A stretch of 8,050 bases of DNA from Caldisericota bacterium (lineage in GTDB: Bacteria; Caldisericota; Caldisericia; Cryosericales; Cryosericaceae), in NCBI GenBank assembly GCA_026390285.1, contig JAPLGH010000031.1, forward strand, positions 1-8,050, written 5' to 3'. Of the stretch, positions 1 through 6,864 are shown piece by piece (positions within the stretch are counted from its first letter, which is position 1; each line of letters opens with the position of its first letter). Made by a program: the position numbers and the translations under genes. The notes beneath the pieces are model-generated. The model was given only the letters and a program-made list of their open reading frames with translations, did not search any database and was not told the DNA's origin.

Positions 1-222
1 ATCGTGAAACGGGGCGAACGCGCGTTCCACGACGACGTTGTCGATGGCGTTCAGCAGATGATAGAGAATCTGGATGCCGTGAGACGACATGCCGACCTCG
101 TACAGGTCCGGGTAGCTGAGTGCAACGCGAAAGCGACCCCGCCAGTCTTTGTGGACAGCATTGAGCTCATTGCCTGCGTATCGCGAGGGGCCCTCGAAGC
201 GTTCGAGAGCGTGCATATCCAT
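1..222 (-). CDS. TIGR03960-type B12-binding-like radical SAM protein, N-terminal part
   Basis: Seventy-four residues of an open frame run off the left edge, so the 3' end is missing. The N-terminus has the signature of the TIGR03960 radical SAM family: SRYAGNELN at residues 13-21, then VALSYPDLYEVGMSSHGIQI at about 35-54, then LYHLLN and ERAFAP. This is the B12-binding-like N-terminal domain. The radical SAM CX3CX2C domain would lie in the missing part. The family's substrate is unknown. In clostridial genomes it commonly follows rodA and precedes a DUF2344 protein, an RNase G-type gene and rplU, which fits the position here. The ATG at 222 lies one base after the rodA stop. A weak AGGT lies 6 bases before it, so coupling to rodA is likely. 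A second ATG two codons in (216) is an alternative start. The family call is firm; function cannot be inferred. Confidence 0.88.
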   Translation of the reverse strand, partial: MDMHALERFEGPSRYAGNELNAVHKDWRGRFRVALSYPDLYEVGMSSHGIQILYHLLNAIDNVVVERAFAPFHD

Positions 223-223
223 A

Positions 224-1333
224 TTAGAACCTGAATTCGTCGCGGGTGCGGTAGATGCTGACGACGATGGAAGCGGCCACAACCTGCGTGAGCAGAGACG
301 ATCCGCCATAGCTGATAAACGGCAGGGGGATGCCGGTGACGGGCGAAAGCCCGATCGTCATGCCCATATTCACGGCAGCTTGCAGGAACCACATGGATCC
401 TATGCCCACGACGATGTATCGGGCGAAGTCGTCGGTCAGTGACCGAAACACCAGGAACGTTGACCAGAGGAGCATGATAAAGAGAAGAACCAGCAGTGCA
501 CTGCCGGCAAACCCAAACAGCTCTCCGACGAGGGAGAAGACAAAGTCGGCATACTGCACAGGAACAAACGAGAGAGGGGCCTGAGTGCTTCCTTTGATGC
601 CACGTCCCCAGATGCTGCCGGATCCAGTCGCCACGATGGACTGGATAACGTTGTAGCCATTACCGAGTGGGTCTGCCTGCGGATTGAGGAAGGTCTCGAT
701 CCGGGTACGCTGATATGGTCTGAGACTGAACCATACACCGCCTGCCGCAAGTGCCAGGACCAGCCCCAGAACCAGCAGTTGACGGCCGGTGAGGCGGAAA
801 TGAACCAGCATGATGACAGAGGTCCCGAGGAGCAGGCTCGCGGATCCCAGGTCCGGTTCCTTCTCGACCAGCAGAACCGATGGCACAACTGCAGCAATGA
901 CGAGGAGGATTTTCAGTCCTGTGGCAAGCTTCTTCTCTGGAAGCGTCAGGATAAACGCGACGACAAGGATGATCACCAGTTTTTGCAGTTCGCTCGGCTG
1001 GAGGCCGAAAGACCCCATCAGGGGGATCCAACGCCGCGAACCGTACATGCCGCTCCCGATAAACAGCACTGCAACCAGCAGTCCCGTCTGTATGACGTAA
1101 ACGGGGATCGTGAGATACCGGAAGAACCGGTAGTTCACGAATTGCAGCATGACCGCAATGGTCAGACTGAGGCCAAGCAGCAGAAGTGTCTTCTCGAAAT
1201 AGGAGTAGAAACTTCCGAAGTGGCCCAGCGTGTACCGCTCGGCAAGACTCGCCGCATAGAACGTCGCCAGGCCGAACCCAAGGAGGAGCAGGACGCTTAT
1301 GATGAAGACCAGTGGCAACCGATGGGACTTCAC
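224..1333 (-). CDS. rodA: RodA, SEDS-family peptidoglycan glycosyltransferase
   Basis: A 369-residue, about ten-pass membrane protein of normal RodA length. SEDS proteins polymerise lipid II into glycan strands on the outer face of the membrane, working with a class B PBP, here PBP2 encoded two genes upstream. Visible SEDS landmarks are GSRRWIPLMG at 98-107, LQPSELQKL at 111-119, EKEPDLGSA at 157-165, the extracellular YADFVF at 261-266, and the GIPLPFISYGGSS signature at 334-346. By family knowledge W102 (the RRW tryptophan) and D263 (the DF aspartate) correspond to residues essential in other RodA proteins. The start is GTG at 1333; the minC stop lies in the same frame four codons upstream, so the frame cannot extend further. 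The ribosome site is weak (GAAG), suggesting coupling to minC, which ends 9 bases before. RodA is preferred over FtsW because of the mre/PBP2 neighbours. Confidence 0.96.
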   Translation of the reverse strand: MKSHRLPLVFIISVLLLLGFGLATFYAASLAERYTLGHFGSFYSYFEKTLLLLGLSLTIAVMLQFVNYRFFRYLTIPVYVIQTGLLVAVLFIGSGMYGSRRWIPLMGSFGLQPSELQKLVIILVVAFILTLPEKKLATGLKILLVIAAVVPSVLLVEKEPDLGSASLLLGTSVIMLVHFRLTGRQLLVLGLVLALAAGGVWFSLRPYQRTRIETFLNPQADPLGNGYNVIQSIVATGSGSIWGRGIKGSTQAPLSFVPVQYADFVFSLVGELFGFAGSALLVLLFIMLLWSTFLVFRSLTDDFARYIVVGIGSMWFLQAAVNMGMTIGLSPVTGIPLPFISYGGSSLLTQVVAASIVVSIYRTRDEFRF

Positions 1334-1342
1334 AGGGCACTT

Positions 1343-1972
1343 CTACTTCAGGAAGCGTGTTTCGACATTCAGGCGACCCTGGGTGGCACTCGCCACGTAG
1401 TAGTGACCTCGCATGCCAGCCGGGGCCAGATGAAGGACGGCACTTGCGTCGCCTATGGAAAGTGAAGCGCCGCCGGTGACCTCGAGGCACGTAATGATAG
1501 CGCTCTGGGTTCCCCGGGTACCGGCCAGGACGGCTCCCCGGATGGCACCGAACACGAAACACGAACGCATCGTTTCGATACGCGATCCCTCCAGGACAGA
1601 ACCTATGACGACAACGTCCTTGGTTGTCTGGATAATTTCACCTTTGGTCAGGTCACGAGCGATGATCAAAGCCGACTCAGATGGAGTGGCACCCTTCTTT
1701 GACTCCCGTACGCGGTAGTTGCCTATGGCGAGGTTGTCGCCGACGGCTCTCCGCAGGTCCTTCTCCAGCTTGGCTAGAGTCTTGAGGCCGCATGCCCGGT
1801 TCTGAAGGTCAACGTTGAGCTTGAGCTGGGGAAGGATCTGATGCTGGGCAGTCGCCTGGATAACGAGCATGCGCTCAGCTTCCTTCCACTTTGCCTTTGG
1901 GTTGACGAGAGCCAGAATTTCCGTTTGGTTCCCCTTGAACACGACGATGTTCGTTGGACTAGTTGATGCCAT
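1343..1972 (-). CDS. minC: MinC-like septum-site determining protein
   Basis: A 209-residue protein that in other bacteria antagonises FtsZ polymerisation away from mid-cell after recruitment to the membrane by MinD. Residues 7-90 resemble the MinC N-terminal FtsZ-inhibiting domain (FKGNQTEI, then KLNVDLQNRACGLKTLAKLE). Residues about 100-185 are the C-terminal right-handed beta-helix with VVVIGSVLEGSRIE and FVFGAIRGAVLAG, matching the family pattern of glycine turns. The start chosen is ATG at 1972, with GGAGG five bases upstream; an ATG at 1993 has no such support. It overlaps the end of the PBP2 gene by 14 bases. Two oddities stand out. The RSGQ motif that contacts MinD reads TKGE here (about 109-112). 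In addition, no minD lies between minC and rodA, where many relatives have one. A bactofilin-like beta-helix protein is a less likely alternative because an N-terminal domain is present. Confidence 0.85.
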   Translation of the reverse strand: MASTSPTNIVVFKGNQTEILALVNPKAKWKEAERMLVIQATAQHQILPQLKLNVDLQNRACGLKTLAKLEKDLRRAVGDNLAIGNYRVRESKKGATPSESALIIARDLTKGEIIQTTKDVVVIGSVLEGSRIETMRSCFVFGAIRGAVLAGTRGTQSAIITCLEVTGGASLSIGDASAVLHLAPAGMRGHYYVASATQGRLNVETRFLK

Positions 1973-3737
1973 TTTTCCCTCCGTACAGATCAAAGTACTG
2001 CTGCAACATGTCGTGAACGAGCGGAGTCATACTAGTACTGCGCTGGTAGGGTGAATTCTCGAACATGAGAAGGACCGCTACCTGGGGATTGTCCATCGGT
2101 GCGAATGCCAGCATCCACGTATGGTACAGATTCGGCGTACCGGTTTCGGCCGTGCCGGTCTTTGCGCAGATTTCGATGTTCCCGACTTGAATGCGTGAGG
2201 TCCCTCCGGTCTTCGAAACGAGATTGAGTCCCTTCTTTACGATCGCCAGTGTGGTGGCGCTGACGCCTAGCGTGTCCTGAACGACTGGCGTCGTCTGCGT
2301 CTCCGCTTTGCTGACGGGGTCGATTGAAGCCTTCAGGAGGTGAGGGCGCCAAAGGGTCCCGTTCATCGCGATCGAACTGTAGATGGAGATGTTGCGAATA
2401 GGAGTCTCCAGCACATACCCCTGGCCAATGCCCATGTTCATGGTATCTCCCTCATACCAGGGTTCCTTGAACTTGCCGAGCTTCCACTGTGGTGTCGGGT
2501 AGAAACCAGTCGTCTCGCCAGGAAGGTCGATGCCCGTGGGCTTGTCGATGCCGAATTTGTGCGCATAAGTATCCATCGACTCGACGCCGACCAGGCGAGC
2601 GACGGTCCAGAAGTAGGTGTCACAGGAATCGGCATACGCCTTGTAGATGTCTTCGTTACCATGTCCACCTGGCCAGATCCAGCACTTGAACAGCCGTCCG
2701 CCGACCGTCAGTCCTCCACCACAGTATATGATGCTTCGATCCGTTACGGTGCGCGTTTCAAGTCCTGCCGTTCCCGTGACGACTTTGAACGTGCTCGCCG
2801 GAGGGAGCGAGCCTGCAATTGCCCGGTCAAACAGAGATCCTTTGGCGGACCAAGTCTTCCAGTCCTCGCTTGAGACCCCGGAGATGAACTTGTTGGGGTC
2901 GAACGTGGGGGCGCTTGCCAGCGCAAGGAGGTCGCCATTGCGTGGATCCATCATGATCGCTGCGCCCTCGTTGTCTCCGAGAAGCTCCTCGCACGTCTTC
3001 TGCAGACGGGAATCGATGGTCAGCACGATACTCTTTCCAGGCACAGCGGGCTTCTCCTGCAGCGTTTTCACGGCTTTGCCGCCGGCATCGACTTCGATGA
3101 GTTTCTGACTCTTCTGACCGCGGAGCAGTGACTCGTACTGCAACTCGACGCCGTCCTTGCCGATCGTGTCCTTCATGACATAGCCGTCAGCTCGCAGCTC
3201 CTGCAGTTCAGTGCTGCCTATTTCACCGGTATACCCAAGGACGTGTGCTGCCAGACTCCCGAGAGGATAGGATCTCTTGGTCGACATGACGAGCTGGATA
3301 CCGGGGAGGTCCGGTTCCTGTTCCGCAAGCTTCAATGCAGCGGACTTGCTCACGTTGCGGGCAACGGTGATCGGCGTGAAGGGCCCAACCCCGGCCTTCT
3401 CTACTGTGTCCTTGAGTGTCTGAAGCTTCATGCCTGTCAGCGTGGCGACGACGCCCAGCTCCTGGTCGGAGTTCTGCAGGTCGTAGGTTGTCACGACAAT
3501 GTCGAACGAGGGGATGTCGGTCGCGAGAACAACCCCGTTCCTGTCGCGGATTTCCCCGCGTGGAGCATCAGTGCTGATGATACGAAGGCGGTTGTCCTCT
3601 GCGACCCCTGCATAGTAGCTGCCTTTGACGACTTGCAAAAAATAGAGGCGGGCCACAATGCCCAGGAGGATCAGCGTGAAGAAAACGGTGACTGCAAGGA
3701 ACCGTCGCGTCTGTCGGGACTGTTGAAGCTTATCCAC
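1959..3737 (-). CDS. mrdA: Penicillin-binding protein 2 (elongasome class B transpeptidase)
   Basis: A 592-residue class B PBP that cross-links peptidoglycan during elongation, working with RodA. From the chosen start, residues 1-12 are a short cytoplasmic tail, about 13-36 a membrane anchor, followed by the PBP dimerisation domain (APRGEIRDRNG at about 58-68) and the transpeptidase domain. Active-site motifs are STFK (nucleophile S315, K318), SCD (371-373, the SxD form usual in PBP2) and KTG (526-528). The residue before the nucleophile is alanine (PPAS), where glycine is usual. The GTG start at 3737 is preferred: GGAG lies 7 bases upstream and it gives a normal short tail. A TTG at 3782 would add 15 residues, overlap mreD by 53 bases and has a poorer ribosome site. 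GTG overlaps the mreD stop by 8 bases. The C-terminus is short after the transpeptidase fold, and its last codons overlap minC. Confidence 0.95.
   Translation of the reverse strand: MDKLQQSRQTRRFLAVTVFFTLILLGIVARLYFLQVVKGSYYAGVAEDNRLRIISTDAPRGEIRDRNGVVLATDIPSFDIVVTTYDLQNSDQELGVVATLTGMKLQTLKDTVEKAGVGPFTPITVARNVSKSAALKLAEQEPDLPGIQLVMSTKRSYPLGSLAAHVLGYTGEIGSTELQELRADGYVMKDTIGKDGVELQYESLLRGQKSQKLIEVDAGGKAVKTLQEKPAVPGKSIVLTIDSRLQKTCEELLGDNEGAAIMMDPRNGDLLALASAPTFDPNKFISGVSSEDWKTWSAKGSLFDRAIAGSLPPASTFKVVTGTAGLETRTVTDRSIIYCGGGLTVGGRLFKCWIWPGGHGNEDIYKAYADSCDTYFWTVARLVGVESMDTYAHKFGIDKPTGIDLPGETTGFYPTPQWKLGKFKEPWYEGDTMNMGIGQGYVLETPIRNISIYSSIAMNGTLWRPHLLKASIDPVSKAETQTTPVVQDTLGVSATTLAIVKKGLNLVSKTGGTSRIQVGNIEICAKTGTAETGTPNLYHTWMLAFAPMDNPQVAVLLMFENSPYQRSTSMTPLVHDMLQQYFDLYGGKNGIN
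1978..1982 (-). promoter_or_regulatory. Ribosome binding site GGAGG for minC
   Basis: GGAGG lies five bases before the minC ATG at 1972, inside the last codons of the PBP2 gene. It rules in favour of this ATG over the one at 1993 and suggests minC has its own efficient initiation. Confidence 0.85.
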
Positions 3738-4215
3738 GATTCTGCTCCAACGGCGAACGCCTGACCAGAAAGCGTGACCCAACCAATCCCGTTATAGCTG
3801 CTGTTGCGCAATACCACACGAGGGGCACGAGACCGGGGGCAGTGTTGCCCCTGGTGAAGAGGGCAAGAACTAGTACCGTAGCCACGTAGGCGCCCGCAAA
3901 AGTCACACGGGCCAGACCAGGTGCAAGTTGCTCGATGTACGGCGAGGTACCTGTGACCAGCAGCAGGAGCAGGGCAGTGGGCAGCTCCAGTGCCTGGCTG
4001 AAGTACGAGAGCAGGAGCACATTGAAGAGTCCGGCAGCCACACCAAAGGGAGTGGGATGACGCACGCTGTAGGTAAAAACGACAGCCGCAGCCAGAAGGA
4101 AGCCAAAGGCTCCTGCTCCCGGGATGTGCAGCGCAACACCACAGAGCAAAGCAAACACGAACGTTTCCATGACCAGGACCCCTGCCAGGATAGCGTACTG
4201 TCGGTTCAGGTTCAT
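3730..4215 (-). CDS. mreD: MreD, rod-shape-determining membrane protein
   Basis: A 161-residue, very hydrophobic protein with five or six predicted membrane segments (about 8-29, 36-50, 56-72, 79-90, 104-120 and 127-147) and a charged C-terminal tail ending VRRSPLEQNRG. MreD proteins are short and poorly conserved, so the call rests on length, topology and position between mreC and PBP2. It acts in the inner membrane as part of the elongasome, with MreC and the PBP2-RodA synthase. The ATG overlaps the mreC stop (ATGA, 4 bases) and has AAGGG five bases upstream, so translation is probably both coupled and directly initiated. Its stop overlaps the PBP2 GTG start by 8 bases. No catalytic motif is expected or seen. 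Confidence 0.87.
   Translation of the reverse strand: MNLNRQYAILAGVLVMETFVFALLCGVALHIPGAGAFGFLLAAAVVFTYSVRHPTPFGVAAGLFNVLLLSYFSQALELPTALLLLLVTGTSPYIEQLAPGLARVTFAGAYVATVLVLALFTRGNTAPGLVPLVWYCATAAITGLVGSRFLVRRSPLEQNRG
3745..3748 (-). promoter_or_regulatory. Ribosome binding site GGAG for PBP2 GTG start
   Basis: GGAG lies seven bases before the GTG at 3737, inside the end of mreD. It favours this start over the TTG at 3782. Confidence 0.7.
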
Positions 4216-5045
4216 TTCGACCCTTGCATCACCAGAAGGTAGCGTGCCGCCCAGACGTCTGCGAAAGGGCGCAGAACAAGCCGTGTGGTGGTATCGATGG
4301 TCAGCGTATCGACCCAGCCAATGGGAATGTTGGGAGGAAAGGTTGCCGAGCTGCTGGACGTGACCACGATGTCGCCCGACTGAAACTGGGGCAGCGGTGA
4401 GATGTAGGAGAGTTCACAGTACTCTCCGTCCACACCCTTGACGAGCACGTCCTCCCCGGTGCGACGGTTGATGCCGGAAATGACACACCTGCTGTCGAGC
4501 AGCGGGATCACGGTAGCATTGGACGTAAAAGCGTCCCGGACCTTGCCAAACACATAGGCCTGGCCAGTGAAATCCGCGACAAACACTCCAGCACCGTCGG
4601 CTATGCCGAGGGCCGTTCCATGATCGATGAAGACGTCCATGGAGCGCACGCCCGTTGCTCTTCCCGTTACTTGCGCAAGGACAGACTTCACTGGGAGCCG
4701 TTGTTGGACCGCCAACTGCGCTTGCAACCGTTCCAGTTCGTCATGATTGTCGAGAGCGAGGCGAAGTCGGGCATCGAGGTACTGGTTCTCACTGCGGAGA
4801 GTTTCGTTTTCGGCGTAGATGCCTCGGGCAAACAGCAAAGCACGGCCGTAGCCGGCCACACTGTCCGCTGCTGTCGCGACGGCTCGGCTGAGCGTCCGCG
4901 TAACACGTTGAGCTCCGCTTAGCACAAGCCCCCCGAGTGTAACCCCATAGGATGCCAGTCCGATGATGGTTGCCAGCGCAAGAAAAAGCGCTATGAAGAG
5001 CAGGCTAGTGGACCTGCGGCTAAGCTTCCGGACCGGACCGGGCAT
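4212..5045 (-). CDS. mreC: MreC, rod-shape-determining protein
   Basis: A 277-residue bitopic membrane protein of normal MreC length. Residues 1-12 are a basic cytoplasmic tail (RKLSRR), about 13-33 a membrane anchor, and about 78-115 a coiled coil (ENETLRSENQYLDARL onward). Residues about 120-275 form the paired beta-barrel domain, with family-typical MDVFIDHGTALGIADGAGV and an IPIGWVDTL stretch near 240-249 matching the usual G-x-V strand. MreC forms filaments outside the membrane and activates PBP2-RodA synthesis. The ATG lies three bases after the mreB stop, with only a distant GAGG upstream, so coupling to mreB is likely. The end overlaps mreD by 4 bases. Two cysteines (187 and 210) occur in the extracytoplasmic part; nothing shows whether they pair. 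Confidence 0.95.
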   Translation of the reverse strand: MPGPVRKLSRRSTSLLFIALFLALATIIGLASYGVTLGGLVLSGAQRVTRTLSRAVATAADSVAGYGRALLFARGIYAENETLRSENQYLDARLRLALDNHDELERLQAQLAVQQRLPVKSVLAQVTGRATGVRSMDVFIDHGTALGIADGAGVFVADFTGQAYVFGKVRDAFTSNATVIPLLDSRCVISGINRRTGEDVLVKGVDGEYCELSYISPLPQFQSGDIVVTSSSSATFPPNIPIGWVDTLTIDTTTRLVLRPFADVWAARYLLVMQGSK

Positions 5046-5048
5046 TCG

Positions 5049-6053
5049 CTATATCAGGACCTCGTGCAGGGCATCGTAGTTCTCGAGGACCTTGCCTGCG
5101 CCCTTGGCGACGCACAGCAGTGGATCCTCCGCAATGCTGACGAGAATACCTGTACGGGTGGAGATGAACTTGTCAAAGCCCATGATGAGAGCGCCACCAC
5201 CCGACAGCATGATGCCGCTGTCGATGATGTCCGCCGACAGTTCAGGCGGAGTGAGCTCGAGAGCCGACTTTATGGTCGCAAGAATCTGCTCCAGCGGTTC
5301 CTTGAGCGCATCACGAATCTCCTCGCTCGTAACTTCGACCGATTTTGGCAGGCCGTTGATGAGATCTCTGCCACGCACTTCATAAGTTTTCTCGCTCTCG
5401 AGTGGGTATGCGGAGCCGATGGCGAGCTTGACTTCCTCTGCCGTCACGTCCCCGATGAGGAGGTTGTAGCGGCGGCGGATGTGCGTCGCGATGGCTTCTG
5501 TCATCTCGTCGCCTGCAATACGCAGTGATCGTGATGTAACGATCCCCTTCATCGAGATAACCGCGACCTCGGCCGTACCACCGCCGACGTCGACGATCAT
5601 GACTCCGCGAGCCTCAGCGACGGGGAGGTCGGCGCCGATGGCCGCCGCCATGGGTTCCTGAATAAGCTTCGCCTCCCGTGCCCCAGCGTTGAGCGCAGCG
5701 TCAATGACGGCCTTCATCTCGACCTGGGTGATGCCGCACGGGATTCCGACAAGCACGCGTGGACGGGCAAAGAGACCTGTTCCAGATGCTTTTCGGATGA
5801 AGTATTCAAGGAGCTTCTCGGTTACCGTGAAGTCCGCAATGACACCGTCCCTCAGAGGACGTGTCACGGTAATCGACTGGGGCGTGCGCCCCGCCATCTT
5901 CTTGGCGTCGTTGCCAACGGCAAGCACAGTCCCGGTCTTGGCATCAGTCGCCACAATAGTAGGCTCGCGGATGACGACACCCTTGTTCTTGACGTAGACG
6001 ACCGTGTTCGCAGTACCAAGGTCTATTGCCAGGTCTCTTGAGAAAAATGCCAC
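5049..6053 (-). CDS. mreB: MreB, actin-like cell-shape protein
   Basis: A 334-residue bacterial actin that forms membrane-bound antiparallel filaments and positions the wall-elongation machinery. Nucleotide-binding motifs are phosphate 1 DLGTANT at 11-17, IQEPMAAAIG at 131-140, phosphate 2 DVGGGT at 155-160, GDEMTEAI at 181-188, and the adenosine motif SGGGAL at 284-289. E112 (in QVEMKAV) is at the position of the catalytic glutamate of other MreBs. GLF at 93-95 matches the hydrophobic membrane-insertion loop known in thermophile MreB. The start is GTG at 6053, with a perfect AGGAGG six bases upstream lying in the last codons of maf. One small departure: the usual PSG or PIG of the catalytic loop is PCG (105-107). 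A single MreB copy is seen here; paralogues elsewhere cannot be excluded. Confidence 0.97.
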   Translation of the reverse strand: MAFFSRDLAIDLGTANTVVYVKNKGVVIREPTIVATDAKTGTVLAVGNDAKKMAGRTPQSITVTRPLRDGVIADFTVTEKLLEYFIRKASGTGLFARPRVLVGIPCGITQVEMKAVIDAALNAGAREAKLIQEPMAAAIGADLPVAEARGVMIVDVGGGTAEVAVISMKGIVTSRSLRIAGDEMTEAIATHIRRRYNLLIGDVTAEEVKLAIGSAYPLESEKTYEVRGRDLINGLPKSVEVTSEEIRDALKEPLEQILATIKSALELTPPELSADIIDSGIMLSGGGALIMGFDKFISTRTGILVSIAEDPLLCVAKGAGKVLENYDALHEVLI

Positions 6054-6056
6054 GAC

Positions 6057-6629
6057 TTACCTCCTCACATCAACATGCAACTCAGTACAGAGTGCATAGA
6101 AATCGCCCATCGTGAAACCGACGATCGTGTCCATCGGCCCATCAGTTCGTTCGATGAAACTTGCTGCCAGTCCCTGAACGGCGTACGCCCCAGCCTTGTC
6201 CCGATACTCGGGGTTGCTCAAGTAGGCTTCTCGCTCATGCTCGCCCAGGTGCCTCATGAAGACACGCGTTATGGATATTCTGGCAGCTTCCGTCCTTTCG
6301 GGCATGAGCACAGCGGCCATGGCAGTGATAACGCGATGTTCCCTTCCTTCGAGCAGTTCAAGCATGTCGCGGGCCTGACCTTCGTCAAGCGGCTTTCCCA
6401 GGATTCGGCCGTCGCAGGCGACGACAGTATCGGCGCCAACGACCAACCCAGCGTCCACATGTTCACTTCCGCATCTTGCCTTTGCCAGTGCGTTTTGCGC
6501 CGCACAGTCCTCAGGTGAAGCGTCTGTCATGACTTCGTCAGTGTCGGCTGTCACGATCGCAAACGGTATGCCCCATTCGGCGAGCATGTGAGCCCTGCGC
6601 GGTGAATTCGAAGCCAGGTAGATATTCAT
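6057..6629 (-). CDS. maf: Maf family nucleoside triphosphate pyrophosphatase (YhdE-like)
   Basis: A 190-residue cytoplasmic enzyme of normal Maf length. Maf proteins hydrolyse non-canonical or excess nucleoside triphosphates to monophosphate and pyrophosphate. Family motifs visible are ASNSPRR at 6-12, TADTDE at 27-32, the catalytic GADTVV with D67 at 66-71, GKP at 78-80, and DKAGAYAVQG at 144-153. The KAGAYAVQG form, with its glutamine, points to the YhdE/Bacillus Maf branch (dTTP/UTP-type substrates) rather than the YceF branch; this is inference from the motif. The ATG overlaps the DUF4321 stop (ATGA) and has no ribosome site of its own, so translation is probably coupled. In B. subtilis and Clostridia maf also lies upstream of mreB, often with radC between; radC is absent here. 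A role in division arrest has been proposed for Bacillus Maf. Confidence 0.94.
   Translation of the reverse strand: MNIYLASNSPRRAHMLAEWGIPFAIVTADTDEVMTDASPEDCAAQNALAKARCGSEHVDAGLVVGADTVVACDGRILGKPLDEGQARDMLELLEGREHRVITAMAAVLMPERTEAARISITRVFMRHLGEHEREAYLSNPEYRDKAGAYAVQGLAASFIERTDGPMDTIVGFTMGDFYALCTELHVDVRR
6060..6065 (-). promoter_or_regulatory. Ribosome binding site AGGAGG for mreB
   Basis: A full consensus Shine-Dalgarno sequence lies six bases before the GTG start of mreB, inside the final codons of maf (encoding RR). It decides the GTG start at 6053 and implies that mreB is translated independently and strongly, unlike its coupled upstream neighbour maf. Confidence 0.9.
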
Positions 6630-6847
6630 ACGAGTGTCGAGAAGAAGAGAAAAAGCAGTGCAAGCCCGGCAGTTCCCAGGTTCATGTTGAGCGTGAATCC
6701 TAACCGCAGTTCCATGAAACCAAGCTGGAGAGTGAATTCGGGAATGCCGAAATGGAGCCCCGCTCTCATGAAGGGGTAATACGCGCCCAGCACCTCGCCG
6801 AGCACGGATCCGAGGATGGCTCCCGCAATCACAAAAGCTATCGACAT
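6626..6847 (-). CDS. DUF4321 small membrane protein
   Basis: A 73-residue protein that matches DUF4321, a family found mainly in Clostridia just upstream of maf/mreB. The N-terminus (VIAGAILGSVLGEVLGAYYP, residues 6-25) is a glycine-rich membrane segment. The middle carries FGIPEFTLQLG, and the LGFTLNMNLGTAGLALLFLF stretch (about 49-68) is the second membrane segment with the family's NxN-type turn. Two membrane passes with a short extracytoplasmic or cytoplasmic loop are likely. The ATG at 6847 is chosen because all family-like sequence begins there; the longer open frame to 7258 overlaps the real Gx transporter gene. Its ribosome site is weak. It starts 17 bases after the Gx transporter stop and overlaps maf by 4 bases. 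Function is unknown; position suggests, but does not prove, a link to envelope growth. Confidence 0.85.
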   Translation of the reverse strand: MSIAFVIAGAILGSVLGEVLGAYYPFMRAGLHFGIPEFTLQLGFMELRLGFTLNMNLGTAGLALLFLFFSTLV

Positions 6848-6864
6848 CGTTCGTTCTTTTCTTC

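Noticed and set aside
779..1465. 228-codon open frame on the plus strand
   Set aside because: It lies wholly opposite rodA and the end of minC; its translation is rich in charged residues and glutamine, with no recognisable domain. It is a composition shadow of the real genes.
660..1562. 300-codon minus-strand frame spanning rodA and minC
   Set aside because: It overlaps two clearly identified genes in another frame, and its arginine/proline/histidine-rich translation has no domain features.
1343..1972. Bactofilin instead of MinC
   Set aside because: The beta-helix alone could fit, but the N-terminal MinC-like domain, the IRG-xxx-AG motif and the PBP2-rodA context favour MinC.
3243..3764. 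173-codon plus-strand open frame opposite PBP2
   Set aside because: Antisense to the PBP2 gene, with no family resemblance and no supporting ribosome site.
6848..6864. Possible promoter or terminator in the 17-base gap before DUF4321
   Set aside because: The gap is too short for either, and no stem or -10/-35 pair is visible.
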